From assembly GCF_001854475.1 (NCBI RefSeq), contig NZ_MNAN01000035.1, positions 427,247 to 491,246 of the forward strand: DNA of 64,000 nucleotides, read 5' to 3'. A model generated the notes under the pieces. That model was not told where the DNA came from. It did not search any database and saw nothing but the letters and a program-made list of their open reading frames with translations. This DNA is from Pseudoalteromonas byunsanensis. GTDB lineage: Bacteria; Pseudomonadota; Gammaproteobacteria; Enterobacterales; Alteromonadaceae. Every line of letters starts with the position of its first letter. Within the stretch, counting starts at the first letter, position 1. Below are positions 58,706-64,000 of the stretch, piece by piece. Both the position numbers and the translations under genes were made by a program.

Positions 58706-60540
58706 AGACTACCTCTGGCAAATTTGAACGCACAGGCCTGTTGGGCTTGTTTAATAAGGTAAAATGCTTCTTTTAACTGATGTCTTTCAAGCGAGGTAAG
58801 ATGTTCTGGGTTGATGCAATTTTCTGGTAGTTGCTCATACTCCAACTGGGTTTTTAGCCTTAGTTGAGTGAGGTAGCGCCAGCAGTCTTTTAAATCATAA
58901 ATATCTGCTTTATTCATAAGCGTCGTACTCAACAAAGCATCTAAACGCTCTAGGGTATTAGCCTTATAGATCTGGGCTTTTAGCGCATAAAGACGGACCA
59001 GATCATTGATGATAACAACACCGCGACGCTTTAGATCAAGGTACTTGTGCTGTTGCTTGTCTTTTTCCAGTTTAAACTGCTGAAACAACCCCAACGGCAC
59101 AGAGTTAGTGCTAATATCCGTCGCCATCGCAGCAAAGAACAGTTCATTTTTAGTGAGTTTACTTAAGTGGCTTGTAAACTCATTGTATAACGCGCTGCTG
59201 CCGTCAATAAAACGGATATCAAAATAGATTTTGCAATTAAGCATCGCCTTTGGCGTAGGCTGAGTTACCCAGTTTTCAAAACGTGCTAACCACTGTTTAA
59301 CCGACCCTCGACAATCATCATTGCTGGCCATTATATTGCCAGGACAAGTTCGGATACCACAGTTAGCCAGTTGCTCACAAACAAATTGACCCAATCCTAA
59401 AAAGTAGCGCCGCTGTTCATCGTTCACATCATTGGGAAGCAACAAGCCATTGTCTTGATCCGAATGTAGCGTTTGCTCTTCTCTGGCTTGCGAACCGAAA
59501 CAGATCCAACTAAAAGTACATGGTGCATCGCCATGCGCTGCTTGATACAAAGCTATTAATCGAGCGGTAAGTGCATCACTTAAGCCACTAAGTAGTTTAC
59601 CAATCAAAGAAATATCTTCGATGTTATTGGCAAAACTTTTCAGCAAGGTAGGGATCTCAGCGGCACATAGCTTAAGCGCACAGAGGCTTTGTGCTTTATA
59701 AATTTTACCAATCAATTGCACTGGGTCACTTTTTTGCTGGCGCAATAGATCTGTACTGGTTAGCATTCCTAACGGCTCATGATGCTCGTTTAATACTGGC
59801 AAATGATGAATGTTATGTTTGAGCATTAAGTGTAACGCTGAAAACACCCGATTATGTTCAAATATATACTTAGGTGAATCAGTCATGATCGTTGCTATCG
59901 ACTGCTCAGGTGATACTCCTACCGCAAGCACTCGGTTTCGCAAATCTCGGTCCGTCACCACACCTATTAACTTGCGATGCTCGCTGATGATAATTGACGA
60001 AACCGAATGTTGGCTCATCGTGTTGGCTGCTTCATAGATGCTCGCATCAGGTGCAAGCACAACAGCACCTTTTGTCATCACATCACTAATCTTCTTTTCT
60101 GACCAGCTATCGCGACTTTGTTTGTAGGCAGACGAAAGTAGTCTGTTGGCATGCGCTTTTACAAAGTGCTGTTCAAACACTTTATATTCGCGACGCAAGA
60201 ACTCGAAATCTTCTTCCTTTAGCAAGTAAACTAAACCCGCTGTATTAACCTGTAACTGATTTTTAATCGCTTCACCTGTTAATAACGATGGGTAGCCAAA
60301 GTAGTCACCTTCAGCCAAGCGCGTGATCACTTCACCATTAGCGGTGAGTAAGTCATAACTACCAGAGCGTATGAGATACAAATATAAATTGCCACAGCGT
60401 AACCATTGATGCTGGTTTTGCTCAGTAAGATAGATCACCTCTAGATGGGTGGAAAAAAAATGGCTGGCTGCCTCTGGTAGCTGACTAAACGGCATTTGCT
60501 TACTAACAAATCGTTTAACCTCTGCAATCTCAGGTGTCAT
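58702..60540 (-). CDS. CNMP-binding / CBS / DUF294 nucleotidyltransferase
   Basis: A 612-residue signalling protein. In order: a cyclic nucleotide-binding-like domain (about residues 15-115, with RLAEGDYFGYPSLLTG), two CBS domains (about 150-270, VMTKGAVVLAPDAS and IMTDSPKYIF), and a DUF294 nucleotidyltransferase domain. The last has the core FGSQAREEQTLHSDQDNGLL (GS and DxD-type residues near 350), followed by a DUF294 C-terminal helical domain. The ATG at 60540 has AGGAG 5 bases upstream; an in-frame ATG at 60609 lies inside the actP terminator and is rejected. It overlaps the exonuclease by 4 bases. Confidence 0.92.
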   Translation of the reverse strand: MTPEIAEVKRFVSKQMPFSQLPEAASHFFSTHLEVIYLTEQNQHQWLRCGNLYLYLIRSGSYDLLTANGEVITRLAEGDYFGYPSLLTGEAIKNQLQVNTAGLVYLLKEEDFEFLRREYKVFEQHFVKAHANRLLSSAYKQSRDSWSEKKISDVMTKGAVVLAPDASIYEAANTMSQHSVSSIIISEHRKLIGVVTDRDLRNRVLAVGVSPEQSIATIMTDSPKYIFEHNRVFSALHLMLKHNIHHLPVLNEHHEPLGMLTSTDLLRQQKSDPVQLIGKIYKAQSLCALKLCAAEIPTLLKSFANNIEDISLIGKLLSGLSDALTARLIALYQAAHGDAPCTFSWICFGSQAREEQTLHSDQDNGLLLPNDVNDEQRRYFLGLGQFVCEQLANCGIRTCPGNIMASNDDCRGSVKQWLARFENWVTQPTPKAMLNCKIYFDIRFIDGSSALYNEFTSHLSKLTKNELFFAAMATDISTNSVPLGLFQQFKLEKDKQQHKYLDLKRRGVVIINDLVRLYALKAQIYKANTLERLDALLSTTLMNKADIYDLKDCWRYLTQLRLKTQLEYEQLPENCINPEHLTSLERHQLKEAFYLIKQAQQACAFKFARGSL

Positions 60541-60589
60541 CCTCGCTCCTAAACTGTTTGCCAATAACCATCGGATAAATCCTTTTTTA

Positions 60590-60620
60590 AACGAAGAAAC
60601 CCAGCCCAATGGGCTGGGTT
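60590..60620 (-). terminator. actP terminator
   Basis: A 10-bp perfect stem AACCCAGCCC / GGGCTGGGTT with a 3-base loop lies 27 bp after the actP stop; the minus-strand tail is TCTTCGTTT. It separates actP from the DUF294 gene. Confidence 0.82.
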
Positions 60621-60646
60621 GTCCCTTACAATACTAGCAAATGAAT

Positions 60647-62374
60647 CTAATGTGCGTGGGCGGCGCTCGACCCTTTAGGATTGCGAATACTTTCCACCAT
60701 CTGTTGTACTTCCACTGGTGTCTGCGCCGTCAGTTTGAGTACCACAGCAGCAACAATAAAGTTCACCATCATACCCACAATACCTATTCCTTCTGGTGAG
60801 ATGCCAAACAGCCAATTCGCAGGTGTGTTAAGCTCTGGGCTAATAAACTTAAAGTAGATGATATAAGCCGCGGTAAAGGTTATCCCTGTTACCATACCTG
60901 CAATAGCACCTTCTTTATTCATACTTTTAGAAAAAATCCCCATAATGATCGCGGGGAAGAAGCTTGCCGCCGCAAGGCCAAACGCAAAGGCTACGACTGA
61001 TGCAACAAATCCCGGCGGATTAATACCAAAGTAAGCAGAAATAACTATCGCTACCATGGCTGATAAGCGCGCCGCTAACAGCTCTTGTTTATCACTGATA
61101 TTGGGCTTTAAGGTTCGCTTGAGTAGATCATGTGAAACGGACGTGGAAATAACCAAGAGTAAACCCGCTGTAGTCGAAAGTGCCGCTGCAATTCCACCAG
61201 CTGCAACCAGAGCAATCACCCATGCCGGTAAATCAGCAATTTCGGGATTTGCCAACACCATAATATCACGGTCAATTTGCACTTCGTTGGCACTATTTGG
61301 GTCGCTAATTTTGCCTGATGAGTAGAACATCTTGCCATCATTGTTTTTGTCTTCGAACACGATAAGCCCTGTTCTTTCCCAATTTTTCACCCAAGTGGGC
61401 GCTTCAGCATAGGCTGTGCCACTACCGTCTTTGCCATTGATAGTATCAATCATATTAACGCGCGCAAATGAAGCCACGGCAGGTGCCGTAGTATAAACAA
61501 TAGCGATAAATACGAGTGTCCATGCAGCTGAAATTCGGGTGTCTTTAACGCGAGGTACAGTGAAAAAGCGCACAATAACATGAGGCAAACCCGCGGTGCC
61601 CACCATCAATGCAGCAGTGATGGCAAATACATCAATCATGCTTTTTGAGCCTTCGGTATATTGAGCAAATCCCAATTCAGCACTGAGACCATCCAGCTTA
61701 TCCAGCACATACATGCCAGAACCATCAGCAAGCGTCGCCCCAAAGCCTGTTTGTGGTAGCAAATGACCCGTCATCATCAAAGAGATAAAAATAGCTGGTA
61801 CAAGGTATGCGAACACTAACACACAGTATTGTGCTACTTGGGTATAGGTGATCCCTTTCATTCCGCCAAGCACAGCATAGAAGAAAACAATCACCATACC
61901 AATGTAAACACCGGTTTCTATATCGACCTCTAAAAAGCGAGAAAATACCACACCAACGCCGCGCATTTGTCCTGCTATGTAGGTGAAGCAAATAAAAATG
62001 GCACACAAAATGGCAACGACACGCGCAACCTGTGAGTAATAACGATCGCCGATAAAATCAGGTACCGTGAATTTACCGAACTTACGTAAATACGGTGCTA
62101 GACACAGAGCTAGTAATACATAACCACCGGTCCATCCCATTAGGTAAACGCCACCGTCATAACCTGCAAATGAAATAATCCCTGCCATGGAAATAAATGA
62201 CGCTGCGCTCATCCAGTCTGCAGCCGTGGCCATACCGTTTGCAAATGGCGGTACTCCGCCACCTGCTACATAAAAATCTTGTGTGGAGCCTGCACGGGCC
62301 CAGATAGCAATTCCGATATAGAGCGCAAAGCTCAAACCGACGATTATAAATGTGAGAGTTTGTACATCCATCAT
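60647..62374 (-). CDS. actP: Cation/acetate symporter ActP-like
   Basis: A sodium:solute symporter that takes up acetate or similar short acids. The 575-residue polytopic protein has about 13 hydrophobic spans. Family motifs include FYVAGGGVPPFANGMATAADWMSAASFISMAG near the N-terminus and GTAGLPHVIVRFFTVPRVKDTRISA in the middle. A polar insert at about 310-380 (NTINGKDGSGTAYAEAP and nearby) separates spans. It lies 7 bp after the small DUF4212 gene, its usual partner. Acetate is inferred from family and the adjacent kinase. Confidence 0.92.
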   Translation of the reverse strand: MMDVQTLTFIIVGLSFALYIGIAIWARAGSTQDFYVAGGGVPPFANGMATAADWMSAASFISMAGIISFAGYDGGVYLMGWTGGYVLLALCLAPYLRKFGKFTVPDFIGDRYYSQVARVVAILCAIFICFTYIAGQMRGVGVVFSRFLEVDIETGVYIGMVIVFFYAVLGGMKGITYTQVAQYCVLVFAYLVPAIFISLMMTGHLLPQTGFGATLADGSGMYVLDKLDGLSAELGFAQYTEGSKSMIDVFAITAALMVGTAGLPHVIVRFFTVPRVKDTRISAAWTLVFIAIVYTTAPAVASFARVNMIDTINGKDGSGTAYAEAPTWVKNWERTGLIVFEDKNNDGKMFYSSGKISDPNSANEVQIDRDIMVLANPEIADLPAWVIALVAAGGIAAALSTTAGLLLVISTSVSHDLLKRTLKPNISDKQELLAARLSAMVAIVISAYFGINPPGFVASVVAFAFGLAAASFFPAIIMGIFSKSMNKEGAIAGMVTGITFTAAYIIYFKFISPELNTPANWLFGISPEGIGIVGMMVNFIVAAVVLKLTAQTPVEVQQMVESIRNPKGSSAAHAH

Positions 62375-62381
62375 AATGCCC

Positions 62382-62645
62382 CTATTCGTCTACGCCGTAT
62401 TTTTTATCCAGTGCATTCATCTTGAATACGTAGACAAAAATCAAAACAACAAAGGTGTAAATAGCCCCCTGTTGTGAAAACCAAAAACCCAGCTTAAATC
62501 CGAAAAAACGAACTTCGTTGAGTACATCCACTAGCAAAATGCCAAAGCCGAAAGACACGACAAACCAAATTGCCAACAGTTTAAACATTAAGGCGAGATT
62601 TTCTGACCAGTATGCTTTTGCTTGTTGTTCATCTTTAAAAGCCAT
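62382..62645 (-). CDS. DUF4212 symporter small subunit
   Basis: An 87-residue protein with two predicted membrane spans (LLAIWFVVSFGFGILLVDVL and GAIYTFVVLIFVYVFKM) of the DUF4212 family, found beside ActP-type symporters. The characteristic YWSENLALM and GFWFSQQGAIYTF are present. The ATG at 62645 has AGGGG 7 bases upstream and starts MAFKDEQQ; a longer frame from 62702 lacks a ribosome binding site. actP follows 7 bp later. Its biochemical role is not known. Confidence 0.92.
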   Translation of the reverse strand: MAFKDEQQAKAYWSENLALMFKLLAIWFVVSFGFGILLVDVLNEVRFFGFKLGFWFSQQGAIYTFVVLIFVYVFKMNALDKKYGVDE

Positions 62646-63021
62646 TTTGTATCCCCTATCACGTGCCCATTTTGGAGCTGTGTTGGTGTTAATTGTCACC
62701 ATTTACCTTAGCAACGGCTTGATAAGATTAAATTGAGACCTTAGTCGTAGCAGCTACATTACGTTTACGTCAACTGCACCTTGAGGAAAAATAATATTGA
62801 AATAATTCATTTAATTACAATAGGTTAATAACTTTATGATGCTTACTTTGATATGCTTCACACTAAATATGACGTTTATACGACATTAGTCTAAATCTAC
62901 TTGAGAAAAATAACTTTTCATTTAAAAACAATAAGTTAAAATCGTATCGGCGATATGACTTATACTGACACCTGATAAATCTGTGGTAAGGTAAAGTCAC
63001 CTCCTTTTAACAAGAATAATA
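62646..63021. other. 376-bp divergent gap DUF4212-actP / sensor kinase
   Basis: A/T-rich divergent promoter region without a credible gene. On the minus strand TTGACG (62768-62773) and TACGAC (62744-62749), 18 bp apart, form a possible promoter for the symporter genes. On the plus strand TATACT (62961-62966) could be a -10 for the kinase but lacks a good -35. I see no recognisable CRP or sigma-54 site. Confidence 0.45.
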
Positions 63022-64000
63022 ATGACAGCTGCTCTAATTTTAGTCTCTCTCAGTTACATTGGCGTCTTGTTCTGGCTGGCCAACTGGGGAGATAAAACCA
63101 CGCCTCTTGCTATGCGGATCACACATCACCCCTTTGTGTATGCGTTTTCGCTAGGTATTTATTGTACCTCATGGACTTATTATGGCTCTGTCGGCACTGC
63201 TGCAGAAAGTAGCTGGCACTACTTACCTATCTTACTTGGGCCCGCCTTGTTATTTTTCTTTGGTCATGGCTTTTTACGCAAGCTGATTTTGGTCAGCAAA
63301 AAGCAAAACATTACCACCATTGCCGATTTTATTTCCGCCCGCTATGGCAAACGCCAGGCTACGGCCGTCATGGTCACGATGATTGCGCTACTGGCCACGA
63401 TTCCTTACATAGCTTTACAACTCAAAGCTCTCAGTAGTAGCTTCTTATTACTGCAACAAGGGTCACTGTTCTCTGGTAGTGCGTTGGCATTAACCGGCAC
63501 ACTGGTTATGGCTTTATTCGCCATATTTTTTGGAACTAGGAAAGTTGATGTTACCGAATATCGCTCAGGTTTAATGCTAGCGGTCGCTTTTGAATCTATT
63601 ATAAAACTCATTGCACTTGGAGCGGTGGCAATATTAGCAATTGTTGCACTACTTAAAGTGCAAGATAGCACTATTAATATCGAACACTGGCTGAACTTTG
63701 ATGCCTTTAACTTCAATTTTGTCGGTCAAAGTCTGATGGCCGCCGCGGCTATTGTTTGTTTGCCTCGGCAATTTCACGTCACCGTAGTGGATAACCAAGA
63801 CCGTCGTCACTTGCGCACCGCTCGCTGGGCCTTTCCATTATATTTATTGCTCATTGCAGCAATGATCATTCCTATTTCAACGGCAGCAATACATCCCCAG
63901 ATAGGGGCTAATATAGCTGCTGATAGTTTTGTATTGGCGCTGCCCTTAATGCAAGACCATCCAGTTATAACCACATTTGTATTTATCGGTGGTCTATCAG
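63022..64000 (+). CDS. crbS: Symporter-type sensor histidine kinase, 5' part (CrbS-like)
   Basis: The first 326 residues of a large protein whose frame is open to the window edge. The visible part is a sodium:solute symporter-like membrane domain: MTAALILVSLSYIGVLFWLANWGD, then GIYCTSWTYYGSVGTAAE, GPALLFFFGHGFLRKLI and TIADFISARYGKRQ. These are typical of the N-terminus of CrbS/CbrA-type hybrid kinases rather than of transporters. CrbS controls acetate use (acs, actP). The kinase, PAS and receiver domains would lie beyond 64000. It is divergent from the DUF4212-actP operon. A transporter cannot be fully excluded without the 3' part. Confidence 0.82.
   Translation, partial: MTAALILVSLSYIGVLFWLANWGDKTTPLAMRITHHPFVYAFSLGIYCTSWTYYGSVGTAAESSWHYLPILLGPALLFFFGHGFLRKLILVSKKQNITTIADFISARYGKRQATAVMVTMIALLATIPYIALQLKALSSSFLLLQQGSLFSGSALALTGTLVMALFAIFFGTRKVDVTEYRSGLMLAVAFESIIKLIALGAVAILAIVALLKVQDSTINIEHWLNFDAFNFNFVGQSLMAAAAIVCLPRQFHVTVVDNQDRRHLRTARWAFPLYLLLIAAMIIPISTAAIHPQIGANIAADSFVLALPLMQDHPVITTFVFIGGLS

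Noticed and set aside
60541..60609. Longer N-terminus for the DUF294 protein from ATG 60609
   Set aside because: The added codons run through the actP terminator hairpin, and AGGAG is placed for the ATG at 60540.

Overview
The window looks like ordinary chromosome from a marine gammaproteobacterium of the Alteromonadales. My best guess is Pseudoalteromonas or a close relative. That rests on protein resemblance and gene order (rpsU-yqeY-dnaG-rpoD, dusB-fis, nadC/ampDE, dksA-gluQ-pcnB-folK-panBC, epd-pgk-fba), not on a database search. About 92% is coding, base composition is even, and I see no prophage, intact insertion sequence, CRISPR array, rRNA or tRNA. The content is almost entirely core metabolism, information processing and envelope stress genes.

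Layout. 1-7000: the 5' part of ftsY (with a tandem repeat), divergent rsmD, the macromolecular synthesis operon rpsU-yqeY-dnaG-rpoD, then prmA. 7000-16000: dusB-fis behind a growth-rate-type promoter, purH / a methyltransferase lipoprotein / purD, a small membrane protein with fau, then rpiA-serA. 16000-22400: radA with an unknown anchored protein, a double-PilZ protein, ampD-ampE. 22400-29050: nadC and a rearranged type IV pilus cluster (pilA-pilC-pilD-coaE-pilB-yacG). 29050-34200: a Cpx-type envelope stress locus (cpxP divergent from cpxRA) with a lysophospholipase fused into the operon by start/stop overlap, then fieF and trmL. 34200-42100: gpsA-secB-grxC-rhodanese divergent from gpmI-envC-S41 protease-yibQ, and a CBS protein. 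42100-49700: pepB, sfsA, dksA-gluQ-pcnB-folK-panB-panC and a cysteine-patterned small lipoprotein. 49700-54010: pstS, phoR, phoB and a porin. 54010-57900: an intergenic element with six 20-bp iterons, then fba-pgk-epd. 58000-64000: an exonuclease, a CNMP/CBS/DUF294 protein, ActP, its small subunit, and the start of a divergent symporter-type histidine kinase, i.e. an acetate-switch (Crb-like) locus.

How it works together. Several regulators carry recognisable self-control sites. The fis promoter has a GC-rich discriminator and Fis-like sites, one centred near -43. The cpxP/cpxR gap has four phased CpxR-like half-sites. phoB has a 16/18 Pho box, and pstS has Pho units that begin inside the end of phoR. 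pcnB appears to start at AUU, as in E. coli.

The least explained item is the element at 54128-54380: three direct iterons on one arm and three inverted on the other, at 30-32 bp steps, each holding a GATC. The next most unusual are the mirror-symmetric cysteine pattern in the lipoprotein at 49391-49624 and three successive hairpins in the pilA leader. I found no clearly new multi-gene system.
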